A stretch of DNA of 64,000 nucleotides, from positions 682,001 through 746,000 of the forward strand of contig NZ_JAGHRO010000001.1 in NCBI RefSeq assembly GCF_017743735.1. The letters run 5' to 3'. The notes beneath the pieces were generated by a model that saw nothing but the letters and a program-made list of their open reading frames with translations, made no database searches and had not been told where the DNA came from. Source of the DNA: Shimia sp. R9_2. GTDB lineage: Bacteria > Pseudomonadota > Alphaproteobacteria > Rhodobacterales > Rhodobacteraceae. Position numbers and translations under genes: made by a program. Positions 16,521 through 25,323 of this stretch are shown piece by piece; position 1 is the stretch's first letter, and each line of letters starts with the position of its first letter.

Positions 16521-19500
16521 TTGCGCTTCTCCAAACTCAGACTGACAGGCTTCAAAAGCTTCGTGGATCCCACCGATCTGATCATCGCTGATGGTCTGAC
16601 CGGCGTTGTGGGGCCAAACGGCTGTGGCAAGTCCAATCTGCTGGAGGCCCTGCGCTGGGTCATGGGGGAAAACCGTCCAAAGGCCATGCGCGGTGGCGGT
16701 ATGGAGGATGTGATTTTTGCCGGTGCGGCCACCCGGCCCGCCCGCAACTTTGCCGAAGTGTCGCTGCAGATCGACAACTCCGAACGACTTGCCCCGGCAG
16801 GCTTTAACGATGATGACGCGCTCGACATCGTGCGCCGCATCACCCGTGACGTGGGCAGCGCCTATAAGGTGAACACCAAAGACGTGCGCGCCCGCGATGT
16901 GCAGATGCTTTTTGCCGATGCCTCAACCGGCGCGCATTCTCCGGCCTTGGTGCGGCAGGGGCAGATTGCCGAGCTGATCAACTCTAAGCCCAAGGCCCGC
17001 CGCCGCATTCTGGAAGAGGCGGCAGGGATTTCCGGCCTCTACCAGCGCCGCCATGAGGCCGAGTTGAAGCTCAAAGGGGCCGAAACCAATCTCGCGCGCG
17101 TCGATGACGTGATTGAGCAATTGGCCAACCAATTGAGCCAACTGGCGCGTCAGGCCCGACAGGCGGCGCGTTACCGCGCGATCGGGGATGAGCTGCGTCA
17201 GGCCGAAGGGCTGTTGCTCTATCGCCGCTGGCGCGAGGCCGATGAGGCGCGGGCAAAGGCAGATGACGAGCTGCGTGAGCGCACCACCTTGGCCAGTCAG
17301 GCGGAAATCGCGGCCCGCGCTGCGGCCAAAGAACGGGTGGCGCGCGATGATCTTGTGCCGGGCAAACGCGAAGAAGAAGCCATCGCCTCTGCGATCCTGC
17401 AGCGCCTGCAGGTGCAGCGCGACAGCCTGAACGATCAGGAAGCCCACGCGCTTCAAATCATCGAAACGCTCAAGAACCGCATTCTGCAACTCAGCCGTGA
17501 TATGGAGCGCGAAGCCGGTCTGAACCGTGACGCCGTTGACACCATTGAGCGGCTGGAATGGGAGCAGCGCGAGCTTGGAAAGGCCAGCGAAGGCCACGCG
17601 GAGAAGCTCGAAGCGGCCTCTGATGAATCCCGTGAAGCCGCCAGCGTGTTGCAAGACCGCGAGGCCGAGCTTTCCCAGCTGACCGAAGATGTGGCCCGTT
17701 TGGCCGCGCGCCACCAATCCGCGCAGCGTCTTTTGCATGATAGCCAGAAGACGCAGGAAAAAAGCGAAGCGGAAGCCGCCCGCGCCCGCGCCGCGGTTGC
17801 GGAGTCTAAAGACGCCCTCAGCCGCGCCGCTGAAGAGTTGGAGACCGCGCGCGAGGCCGAAGAAGAAGCGATTGAGGCGGCGCAAGACGCCGAGGAACGG
17901 CTCGCAGCCGTCGAAGAAGAACGCGCGGAAGCCCAATCCCGCGAGGCGGAGGCCCGAGCAGAGCGCTCTGAGGCTGAAGGCGAACTCAACGCGCTCAGGG
18001 CAGAAACCACCGCTTTGGCCAAGCTCGTAGAGCGCGACACCGCAGAAGGTGGTCAGATCCTGGATCGGCTTCAGGTGCAGCAGGGCTTTGAGAAAGCGCT
18101 GGGCGCAGCCTTGGCGGATGACCTGCGCGCGCCGGAGGTCGAGGAAGAGGGGCCATCCGGGTGGTACGTTCTGCCGCAATACGGTGATGTGCAGCCGCTG
18201 CCCGATGGGGTCACCTCGCTGACCCAGCACGTTTCCGTGCCTGAGGTGCTTGAGCGCCGCATGAGCCAGATCGGCCTTGTGGCCACCGAAGATGCCTTGC
18301 AGTTGCAGCCGCTTTTGAAGCCGGGGCAACGCCTTGTCTCTATCGAAGGCGACCTGTGGCGCTGGGATGGTTACCGCGCCTGGGCCGAAGATGCGCCGAG
18401 CGCGGCCGCGCTGCGCCTGCAACAACTCAACCGTCTTGAGGAACTCAAACAAGCCATGGCCAGCGCCACCGCGCGCACCGATGGGGCCGTGGACGCCCAT
18501 GAAACGCTGCAAAACCGCTTGCGGGAATTGTCTGATATTGATCAGGCCGCCCGCGAAGCCCGCCGTGCCGCCGACCGGGCCGTGGCGGATGCCAACCGCG
18601 CCTTGAGCCGGGCAGAGGCTGATCGCAATCTGGCCGAAGGCAAGCTTGAAAGTCTTGGCCTTGCGGTGACGCGCCACGAAGAAGAGGCCATGGCTGCACG
18701 CGCGCAACTCAATGAAGCGGAACGCGCCTTGGCGGATCTTGGCGATCTGGATGCTGCGCGTCAGGGCGTCGAAGACATCAAAATGACAGTCGAAGCCGCC
18801 CGCATCATGATGATGTCACGCCGCTCTGCTCATGATGAGCTGCGCCGTGAGGGCGAGGCGCGTCTGAAGCGCTCTCAAGGGGTGATCAAAGAGATCAGCG
18901 GCTGGCGCCACCGCCTTGAGACCGCTGAAAAACGCATGAACGAACTGGCTGAGCGCAAAGACAGTTCCGAAGAGGAGCTGATTGATGCAGGTGCCGCTCC
19001 GGAAGAGATCGCAGCCAAGCGCGAAGAGCTGACCGATACCATCGAGGCCGCCGAAGAGCGCCGCCGCACCGCCGCGGATGCTTTGGCGGAGGCGGAAGGC
19101 GCGCTGCGTGAGGCGGAACATGCGGAGCGGGACGCGGAACGCGCGGCCAGTGAGGCCCGTGAAGCCCGCGCGCGATCTGAAGCGCGCGCAGATGCGGCGC
19201 GCGAGACCGTGGTCTACGCAGCAGAGCGGATCATGGAAGAGCAGGAAGTCACACCTGCCGACCTTCTGGAGCGCCTTGCCGTGGAGCCGGATAAAATGCC
19301 GGATGCAGGCGACATTGAAGCCGATGTGAACCGCCTCAAGCGACAGCGCGACAGCCTTGGCGCGGTCAACCTGCGCGCCGAAGAAGACGCCAAAGAAGTG
19401 CAGGAAGAATATGACGCGCTGACCAGCGAGAAATCCGATCTCGAAGCCGCGATCAGCACCCTGCGCAGCGGCATTGCCAGCCTCAACAAAGAGGGGCGTG

Positions 19501-19976
19501 AGCGCCTTCTGACGGCCTTTGAACAGGTCAATAGCAACTTCTCTTTGCTGTTCCGCCATCTGTTTGGCGGGGGCGAGGCCAATCTGGTTCTGGTGGAAAG
19601 CGAGGACCCGCTGGAGGCAGGCCTTGAAATCATGTGCCAGCCGCCGGGCAAGAAGCTCTCCACCCTGTCCCTGCTGTCTGGCGGAGAACAGACCCTCACC
19701 GCCATGGCGCTGATCTTTGCGGTGTTCCTGGCCAATCCGGCACCGATCTGTGTGCTGGATGAGGTCGACGCGCCATTGGATGACGCCAATGTCACGCGCT
19801 TCTGTGATTTGCTGGACGAGATGTGTCGTCGCACCAACACCCGCTTTTTGATCATCACCCACCACGCCGTCACCATGGCGCGGATGGACCGCCTCTTTGG
19901 CGTTACCATGGTAGAGCAGGGCGTGAGCCAGCTTGTGTCGGTTGATCTTAAGGCGGCAGAGACGCTGGTGGCGTAA
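16521..19976 (+). CDS. smc: Chromosome segregation protein SMC
   Basis: The ATPase core of the condensin-like SMC-ScpAB complex that organises and segregates the chromosome. 1151 residues are read from a TTG at 16521 that follows CAGG and gives the family N terminus (RFSKLRLTGFKSF). Walker A GPNGCGKSN is at 31-39. Two long Ala/Glu/Arg-rich coiled coils flank a hinge near 500-640. The signature LSGGEQ is near 1052 and Walker B CVLDEVDAP near 1078. The frame is open to 16074, but that part overlaps the GNAT gene and is not SMC-like. scpA and scpB are not in the window. Confidence 0.97.
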   Translation: MRFSKLRLTGFKSFVDPTDLIIADGLTGVVGPNGCGKSNLLEALRWVMGENRPKAMRGGGMEDVIFAGAATRPARNFAEVSLQIDNSERLAPAGFNDDDALDIVRRITRDVGSAYKVNTKDVRARDVQMLFADASTGAHSPALVRQGQIAELINSKPKARRRILEEAAGISGLYQRRHEAELKLKGAETNLARVDDVIEQLANQLSQLARQARQAARYRAIGDELRQAEGLLLYRRWREADEARAKADDELRERTTLASQAEIAARAAAKERVARDDLVPGKREEEAIASAILQRLQVQRDSLNDQEAHALQIIETLKNRILQLSRDMEREAGLNRDAVDTIERLEWEQRELGKASEGHAEKLEAASDESREAASVLQDREAELSQLTEDVARLAARHQSAQRLLHDSQKTQEKSEAEAARARAAVAESKDALSRAAEELETAREAEEEAIEAAQDAEERLAAVEEERAEAQSREAEARAERSEAEGELNALRAETTALAKLVERDTAEGGQILDRLQVQQGFEKALGAALADDLRAPEVEEEGPSGWYVLPQYGDVQPLPDGVTSLTQHVSVPEVLERRMSQIGLVATEDALQLQPLLKPGQRLVSIEGDLWRWDGYRAWAEDAPSAAALRLQQLNRLEELKQAMASATARTDGAVDAHETLQNRLRELSDIDQAAREARRAADRAVADANRALSRAEADRNLAEGKLESLGLAVTRHEEEAMAARAQLNEAERALADLGDLDAARQGVEDIKMTVEAARIMMMSRRSAHDELRREGEARLKRSQGVIKEISGWRHRLETAEKRMNELAERKDSSEEELIDAGAAPEEIAAKREELTDTIEAAEERRRTAADALAEAEGALREAEHAERDAERAASEAREARARSEARADAARETVVYAAERIMEEQEVTPADLLERLAVEPDKMPDAGDIEADVNRLKRQRDSLGAVNLRAEEDAKEVQEEYDALTSEKSDLEAAISTLRSGIASLNKEGRERLLTAFEQVNSNFSLLFRHLFGGGEANLVLVESEDPLEAGLEIMCQPPGKKLSTLSLLSGGEQTLTAMALIFAVFLANPAPICVLDEVDAPLDDANVTRFCDLLDEMCRRTNTRFLIITHHAVTMARMDRLFGVTMVEQGVSQLVSVDLKAAETLVA

Positions 19977-19982
19977 CGCCCA

Positions 19983-20043
19983 GGGGCCGGCCCCTCTTGG
20001 CCTGATGGCCAATTCACCCCGGAGTATTTTTGGCAGAATGAAG
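19983..20043 (+). repeat. Intergenic double-hairpin repeat, copy A (after smc)
   Basis: The order is a palindrome GGGGCCGGCCCC (19983-19994), a hairpin TTGGCC-TGAT-GGCCAA (19997-20012), and a tail whose last 22 bases (20022-20043, starting GAGTATTTTTGGCAGAATGA) are identical to copy B at 46969-46990. It begins seven bases after the smc stop and could act as a terminator or mobile RNA-level element. Confidence 0.75.
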
Positions 20044-20111
20044 AGGCTCACCGCTTTGTGACGCAGAAACATCGACCGCTCGGTTTAGGGTTGCGGCATG
20101 GAGGATGCGTG

Positions 20112-20477
20112 ATGCGGATGATGATCGGGTTTTTGATGCTATTGGCCGCGCCAGTGGCTGCGCAGGATTGGAAAACCCAGCCCGGCGACACAGCTTTTGA
20201 CAGCGCAGGCCTGACCGAGCGCCTGTCAGGACAGACCTTGGTATTCTTTGACAACGGGCGGTCGGTCTTTGAAAGCAACGGCCAGTATCAATACACCTAT
20301 GGCGGTGGCGGGACCTGGTATGGCCATTGGAAGGCCGCCGCGGACAGCACGTTTTGCGTGACTTTTGTCACCGGCGTGGAGCGCTGCGACCGTATTGTGG
20401 AAAACGGCGGCCGCCTTGTGCTGCAGACCAAAGACGGCATGCGCTTTCCAGTGCGCGAGGTTGTCGCGCATTCCTAA
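20112..20477 (+). CDS. Hypothetical periplasmic protein
   Basis: A 121-residue exported protein. The signal peptide MRMMIGFLMLLAAPVAA ends before QDW. The mature part is beta-rich with an aromatic/glycine stretch (YQYTYGGGGTWYGHW) and two cysteines (CVTFVTGVERC) that could form a disulfide. GGAGG at 20101-20105 supports the ATG at 20112. Its upstream leader carries repeat copy A. The layout, with WYGHW and FCVTF, resembles small sugar- or lipid-binding exported proteins of unknown function. No function is assigned. Confidence 0.65.
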   Translation: MRMMIGFLMLLAAPVAAQDWKTQPGDTAFDSAGLTERLSGQTLVFFDNGRSVFESNGQYQYTYGGGGTWYGHWKAAADSTFCVTFVTGVERCDRIVENGGRLVLQTKDGMRFPVREVVAHS

Positions 20478-20485
20478 TCGAGCTT

Positions 20486-21658
20486 TTAGAGCGCGTTCAG
20501 CAATTGCTGTGTGGGCCAGGCATCCGCAGGCAAGCCCAATCGTTGTTGTTCTGCCTGCACCGCACGGCGGGTCAGCTTGCCGAGAATGCCATCCACCTTG
20601 CCAACATCATGGCCGCGGGCCTTGAGTTTGCTCTGCAACTGCTTCATCTGCGCGCCGCTCAGACCGGGATCGGCATTGCCTGCATCATAGCGCGCCGCCC
20701 CTTCCAGGCGGGTGGCAAAATAGGCCGCGGTGGTCACATAGACAAAGCTCTGGTTCCACTCAAAATACACATTGAAGTTCGGGTAGGCGAGGAAGGCCGG
20801 CCCTTTGCGCCCTTGTGGCAGCAACAGTGACGCAGGCAGGTTGGCCAGTTGCCCTTCACGCGGTTTCACGCCCATCTTGGCCCATTGTTTTGCAGGCAAT
20901 GTGGTGTCCAGCCCGGACTTGGACCAATCCAGATTGGCGGGCACTGTGACTTCCTGCAGCCAAGGCTCGCCCGCGCGCCAGCCGAGATGGGAGAGCATCT
21001 TGCCGCCCGACATCAGCGCATCTTGGGGAGATGTCTTGAGGCTCACTTTGCCGTCGCCATCGCCATCCACGCCGTTCTCGATGATGTCTGCTGGCAGCAT
21101 CTGGACCATGCCGATCTCACCAGCCCAGGCACCTGTGGTTTTGGTCGGGCTGAAGTTGCCGCGTTTGTACAGCTCCAGCGCCGCAAACACCTGTGGGCGG
21201 AACAGCTCCGGGCGACGGCAATCATGGGACAGGGTCACCAGAGAGTTCAACGTATTGAAGTCCCCCTGAAATGCGCCGTAATCGGTTTCAAACGCCCAGA
21301 ACGCCAACAGTACGCCGCGCGACACGCCATATTGGCGCTCGATGCGGTCAAAGGTGCTGGCATATTGCTGTGCTTTTTTGCGGCCCACATCGATCCGGTT
21401 CTGACTGATCAACCGCTGGCTGAAATCCAGAAACGGGCGTTGGAATACCCCTTGGCTGCGGTCCGCTTTGATGGTGGCTGGGTCTTGGCGCACATTGGCG
21501 AAAAATGCGTTCACCGTGCTTTTGTCATAGCCCTTGGCACGGGCTTCCTGCTTCAGACCGCTGACGAAGCTGTTAAACGACCCCCCGCATTGCGCGATTG
21601 CGGTGCTGGCGGTGGTGATGGAAAGAAACGCGGCGGCAAGCGCAGGCAAAAGACGCAT
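20486..21658 (-). CDS. Lytic murein transglycosylase (MltB family)
   Basis: A 390-residue exported enzyme that cleaves peptidoglycan glycan strands to 1,6-anhydro products. The signal peptide ends at about residue 22. The MltB/SLT_2 catalytic domain spans about 30-310 with the motif FWAFETDYGAFQGD, whose glutamate is the likely general acid, and GEIGMVQMLPADI. A C-terminal peptidoglycan-binding domain follows, with LKARGHDVGKVDGILGKLTRRAV. The ATG at 21658 follows AGGGAC, and upstream ATGs lack a binding site. It converges on the periplasmic protein gene 8 bases away. Confidence 0.92.
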   Translation of the reverse strand: MRLLPALAAAFLSITTASTAIAQCGGSFNSFVSGLKQEARAKGYDKSTVNAFFANVRQDPATIKADRSQGVFQRPFLDFSQRLISQNRIDVGRKKAQQYASTFDRIERQYGVSRGVLLAFWAFETDYGAFQGDFNTLNSLVTLSHDCRRPELFRPQVFAALELYKRGNFSPTKTTGAWAGEIGMVQMLPADIIENGVDGDGDGKVSLKTSPQDALMSGGKMLSHLGWRAGEPWLQEVTVPANLDWSKSGLDTTLPAKQWAKMGVKPREGQLANLPASLLLPQGRKGPAFLAYPNFNVYFEWNQSFVYVTTAAYFATRLEGAARYDAGNADPGLSGAQMKQLQSKLKARGHDVGKVDGILGKLTRRAVQAEQQRLGLPADAWPTQQLLNAL

Positions 21659-21722
21659 CTGAAAGTCCCTGAAGCAATATTTGCGTTCAGACATAGCCAG
21701 AGGCGTCTGGCTGGGCAAGCGC

Positions 21723-22631
21723 TCAGAACAGAGCCAGTATCAAGGCTGCCGCGAGCGTGATGCCCCAACTGCGCCACAGCGCGCCACAGGCGGCGTCCAC
21801 ATCATCAGGTCCGAGCTCTTTGCGGCCTTCAGGGTTCACAAAGGGAAAGCTCTGCATCTTGCCGTCATAAGCGCGGGGCCCCGCCAGAGAGATGCCAAGC
21901 GCGCGGGCCATGGCAGCCTCCGGCCAGCCCGCATTGGGCGAGCGGTGCAGACGCGCATCCGCTTTGATGGCCTGCCACTGGGACAGCCCAGCATGACTGA
22001 CGGCAATCAGGGCTGCGGTGATGCGGGCAGGCACCCAGTTCAGCACATCATCAAGCCGCGCAGCGGCCCAGCCAAAGTGCAGATATTTCTCAGAGCGGTA
22101 GCCAATCATGCTGTCTGCGGTGTTCACCACTTTATAGACCAGCAGGCCGGGCAGCCCGCCGATCAGGAACCAGAAAGCCGGGGCGATCACCCCGTCGCTC
22201 AGGTTCTCCGCACCGGATTCAATGGCGGAGCGTGCCACCGCGCTTTGATCCATATGGGCGGTGTCTCGACTTACAATCCGCGCCACCATGCGCCGCCCAT
22301 CCCCGAGCGACAGCCGCAAGCCATCGCCCACCGCTTGAACGTGATCCACAAGCGAACGTTGCGCCAAAAGGATGGCAGTAATGATCAGTTCGGGTAGCCA
22401 GCCAAACAGGCCAATCACCTTGCCAAGCACCATGGCGCCGATGACCAGACCAACCACCACAAGCGCTCCTTTGAGGCGGCCGGCCTCACCGGTGTTGAAA
22501 CACGCATCGGCCTGTCCAATCACGCGGCCCATCAGAACCGCCGGATGGGGCAGCCGTTGCCAAAGCCAGCGTGGCTCCCCCAGCGCGGCATCCAGAAGCA
22601 TCGCGCCAACCAAAACACATGCCGTGCTCAT
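21723..22631 (-). CDS. cbiB: Adenosylcobinamide-phosphate synthase CbiB/CobD
   Basis: An inner-membrane protein of 302 residues that joins adenosylcobyric acid to aminopropanol phosphate in the late steps of vitamin B12 synthesis. Family features are LDAALGEPRWLWQRLPHPAVLMGRVI at the N terminus, RDTAHMDQSAVARSAIESGAENLSDGVIAP and MIGYRSEKYLHFGWAAARLDD. It overlaps cobC by four bases (ATGA), so the two are translationally coupled. The rest of the cobalamin pathway is not in the window. Some alphaproteobacteria call this gene cobD. Confidence 0.92.
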   Translation of the reverse strand: MSTACVLVGAMLLDAALGEPRWLWQRLPHPAVLMGRVIGQADACFNTGEAGRLKGALVVVGLVIGAMVLGKVIGLFGWLPELIITAILLAQRSLVDHVQAVGDGLRLSLGDGRRMVARIVSRDTAHMDQSAVARSAIESGAENLSDGVIAPAFWFLIGGLPGLLVYKVVNTADSMIGYRSEKYLHFGWAAARLDDVLNWVPARITAALIAVSHAGLSQWQAIKADARLHRSPNAGWPEAAMARALGISLAGPRAYDGKMQSFPFVNPEGRKELGPDDVDAACGALWRSWGITLAAALILALF

Positions 22632-23611
22632 GCGCCTGCCTCCATTGTCGTCAACGCATTCTCAAGCTGTGCCCAGCGATCCGGCGTAGGCAGGCCAAGG
22701 CGCAGGAATGTCTCCGAGTATGGGAAAACCCGTGTCCAGATGTGATGCTCAGCCAGTTGTTCCTGCCATTTGGCCGCATCCGGCACGTCATAGAGACGGA
22801 ACAGCGTGGTGCCGCCCACAATCCGCGCGCCTTTGGCTGTCATCAGCGCATCCAGACGGTCACTGTCTTTGCTCAATCGCGCGCGTGTATCTGCGGCCCA
22901 GCTGTGATCTTGCAATGCCGCCGCACCAGTGCGCAACGCCGGGCCGGAGACTGCCCATGGGCCGCTCAGAGCGCTCAGCTTGGCGATGGTGTCAGGTGTG
23001 GCAATTGCAAAGCCGAGCCGCATCCCGGCCAGCCCCCAGAATTTGCCAAAACTCTTCAGCACAATCCGCCCCGGCTGATCAGCTAGATGCACGAGGCTGT
23101 CATCCGGGCAGACGTCACAAAAGCTCTCGTCGATCACCAACAGCGGCGCATCCACATCCTCTGCCTGCCATCGTTTACCGGTTGGGTTGTTGGGATGCAC
23201 CAGCACCCGCGCGTCAGGCGCGCCGTTGCCAAAGGCCCAGCCCTGCGCCGCAAAGGCGGCGGCATGTTCATTGTAGGTTGGGGCAGGGATGTCCACGCTG
23301 CCTGTAGGCAGCAGTGCCGGAATACGTGCGATCAGAGCCGAGGCCCCGGGAGCCGCAAGGATCGCAGCACCCTCTGGCAACTTCCAGAATTCCCGCGCGG
23401 CGCGGATCAGCGCATCCTGCGCCGCCTGATCGGGCAGATCATTCCAATCCGCCGCGGTAAACTCTGGCAAAGGATAGGGCACCGGGTTGATCCCGGTGGA
23501 CAAATCCAGCCACTGTACTCGTGTGCCGCCCCAGCGGGCCACCGCTGCATCAATGCCGCCACCATGATCGCGCGGCGGCATGACTGAAACCAATTCTTTT
23601 CCCGCCTGCAT
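22628..23611 (-). CDS. cobC: Threonine-phosphate decarboxylase CobC (PLP enzyme)
   Basis: A class I/II PLP-dependent aminotransferase-fold enzyme that makes aminopropanol phosphate from threonine phosphate for the B12 nucleotide arm, the substrate of CbiB encoded next. It has 327 residues. Visible features are the N-terminal HGGGIDAAVARWGG and LDLSTGINPVPYP, HPNNPTGKRW, VIDESFCDVCP, and a PLP lysine in LKSFGKFWGLAGMRLG. The ATG at 23611 has GGGAG at seven bases. A second in-frame ATG at 23581 (MPPRDHGG) is possible. The start region is buried in a strong hairpin. Confidence 0.88.
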   Translation of the reverse strand: MQAGKELVSVMPPRDHGGGIDAAVARWGGTRVQWLDLSTGINPVPYPLPEFTAADWNDLPDQAAQDALIRAAREFWKLPEGAAILAAPGASALIARIPALLPTGSVDIPAPTYNEHAAAFAAQGWAFGNGAPDARVLVHPNNPTGKRWQAEDVDAPLLVIDESFCDVCPDDSLVHLADQPGRIVLKSFGKFWGLAGMRLGFAIATPDTIAKLSALSGPWAVSGPALRTGAAALQDHSWAADTRARLSKDSDRLDALMTAKGARIVGGTTLFRLYDVPDAAKWQEQLAEHHIWTRVFPYSETFLRLGLPTPDRWAQLENALTTMEAGA

Positions 23612-23614
23612 CGC

Positions 23615-23656
23615 GCCGCGCTCCCAGTCTTGCAAAACTGCTGTTCAGAGCGCGGC
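23615..23656 (-). promoter_or_regulatory. Hairpin covering the cobC translation start signal
   Basis: GCCGCGCTC (23615-23623) and GAGCGCGGC (23648-23656) form a perfect 9-bp stem around a 24-base loop. On the minus strand the second arm contains the GGGAG that would serve the cobC ATG at 23611. It may terminate the upstream gene or limit cobC translation. Its regulatory role is inferred. Confidence 0.4.
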
Positions 23657-23689
23657 TACACCACCAAGAAGGCGTTTGGCAAGCCGCGC

Positions 23690-24664
23690 TCAGCCGCGCC
23701 CGTGCGGTGCGTCAAAATCCAGAAGCGGATTGATCGGCACAATACGGTGCGGATTGATGCTTTCATGGCTGCGGTGATAGTGGCCGATGATGTGATCCAT
23801 ATTCACGGTCTCAGCCACACCTTCCACCTGATAGAGCTCCCGCGTGTAGCCCCAGAGGTTCGGATAATCGATCAGCCGCTTGCGGTTGCATTTGAAATGC
23901 AGGTGATAGACCGGATCAAAACGCACAAGCGTAGTGAAGAGCCGCCAATCCGCTTCGGTGATTTGATCGCCCATCAGATAGCGGTTTTGCGAAAGCCGCT
24001 CTTCCAGCCAGTCCAGCGTGTCAAACAGCGGGTGCACAGCGGCGTCGTAGGCCTCTTGCGAAGTGGCAAAGCCGCTTTTGTAAACGCCATTGTTGACCCT
24101 GTCATAGATCCGAGCATTGACCTCTTCGATCGCCTCTCGTTCGGCTTCAGGCCAGAAATCCAGTGTATTGCCGGTCAGCCCGTCAAAGGCGCAGTTGAAC
24201 ATGCGGATGATCTCAGAGCTTTCATTGCTCACAATGGTTTCCCGCTGCTTGTCCCAAAGAATCGGCACGGTCACGCGGCCTGAGTAGCTCGCATCCGCCT
24301 TGGAATAGAGACTATAGGCAAATGGCAGACCATAAAGCGTGTCGCCCGTCGCACCGGCGCCGTCTGTCTCAAAGGTCCAGCCCTCGCTCAGCATGTCCGG
24401 ATGCACCGCAGAGATGCTGATGTGATCCTCAAGCCCTTTCAGCTTGCGAAAGATCAGCGTGCGATGCGCCCAGGGACAGGCGTAGGACACATAAAGGTGA
24501 TAGCGACCGCTCTCGGCCTTGAAGCCATCTGTGCCGCTTGGCCCCGCGCTGCCATCTGCGGTGATCCAGTTGCGAAACTGCGATTGCGAGCGCACAAATT
24601 TGCCGCCCGTGGACTTGGTGTCATACCATTGATCGGTCCATTTCCCATCAACCAAAAGCCCCAT
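23690..24664 (-). CDS. Glutathionyl-hydroquinone reductase (YqjG/Xi-class GST)
   Basis: A cytoplasmic glutathione transferase of the Xi class that reduces glutathionyl-hydroquinones. It has 324 residues. The N-terminal thioredoxin-like part holds the catalytic cysteine in YVSYACPWAHRTLIFR. It is followed by SNESSEIIRMFN for glutathione binding and a C-terminal helical domain with RFDPVYHLHFKCN and NLWGYTRELYQ, which are typical of the family. ATG at 24664. It is upstream of cobC on the same strand but functionally unrelated. Confidence 0.9.
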   Translation of the reverse strand: MGLLVDGKWTDQWYDTKSTGGKFVRSQSQFRNWITADGSAGPSGTDGFKAESGRYHLYVSYACPWAHRTLIFRKLKGLEDHISISAVHPDMLSEGWTFETDGAGATGDTLYGLPFAYSLYSKADASYSGRVTVPILWDKQRETIVSNESSEIIRMFNCAFDGLTGNTLDFWPEAEREAIEEVNARIYDRVNNGVYKSGFATSQEAYDAAVHPLFDTLDWLEERLSQNRYLMGDQITEADWRLFTTLVRFDPVYHLHFKCNRKRLIDYPNLWGYTRELYQVEGVAETVNMDHIIGHYHRSHESINPHRIVPINPLLDFDAPHGRG

Positions 24665-24915
24665 GGCGTGCTCCCTTCCGAGGTGGTGTCGTCATCGATG
24701 TTGCTGAGTAATCTAGGGGCCACAGCGGCGTCATAACACCGGCATCCCCGCGCGCTTGCTGCGCATTTTTGCACAGAAGAACCAGGCAAACCCGCATGGG
24801 ATATCGCGGTTTTACAAGGCGTTGCCATTCCGAACGGTGGCGTATGTTTACAAAATCTTCGCTTGACCCAGCTCTAATGGGTCGCGACGATGGAGGCCGA
24901 TTTTGGAGATTCTCG

Positions 24916-25269
24916 ATGAGTACATTCGTTTCCGCTGAAGTGCAGGCAGGCTTGGATGCCGCCCGCAAGAAAGCCCTGAAACAGCGCCATCGCCTTCGTA
25001 TAGAAGCGGATGGTCAGAGCATTCGTGTGCTGCGTCATTGGGAAACCGGTTTCACGCTGGACGCCGAAACCGCGCCACATCTGCGCGGGCTGGTCGATCT
25101 CTATGACGGCAGCAAACACCTGTTTCAATGTCTGGTGATTGCCGCAGATGAGGAACACGGCGAAATGCGCTATGAGTTCAAGCGCTCCACCCCGGCAATG
25201 GAACGCGCTCCGGTCGATTTTTATCAGGAAGAGCCCGCGCCGGTCGCTCTGCTGGAACAGCAGAACTGA
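24916..25269 (+). CDS. Conserved hypothetical protein
   Basis: A 117-residue soluble protein beginning MSTFVSAEVQAGLDAARKKA. A GGAGAT before the ATG at 24916 and loss of sensible composition upstream reject the longer frame from 24769. The central part, with IRVLRHWETGFTLDAETAPHLRGLVDLYDG, has a beta-strand pattern reminiscent of small PilZ-like or regulatory domains, but no diagnostic residues are seen. It stands alone between two minus-strand genes. The 250 bases before it show no other feature. Confidence 0.7.
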   Translation: MSTFVSAEVQAGLDAARKKALKQRHRLRIEADGQSIRVLRHWETGFTLDAETAPHLRGLVDLYDGSKHLFQCLVIAADEEHGEMRYEFKRSTPAMERAPVDFYQEEPAPVALLEQQN

Positions 25270-25323
25270 CCCGCGCTGCAGGTGGCGGCCGGCCCGTTTG
25301 AATAGCGGCAGGGCGCCTTTGTT

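Noticed and set aside
16923-18707. A 594-codon open frame antisense to smc.
   Set aside because: Same effect: smc is intact, and the antisense product is low-complexity with no recognisable domain.
23636-23689. Possible cobalamin riboswitch ahead of cobC and cbiB.
   Set aside because: The gap is only about 54 bases and shows no B12-box sequence or multi-stem fold.
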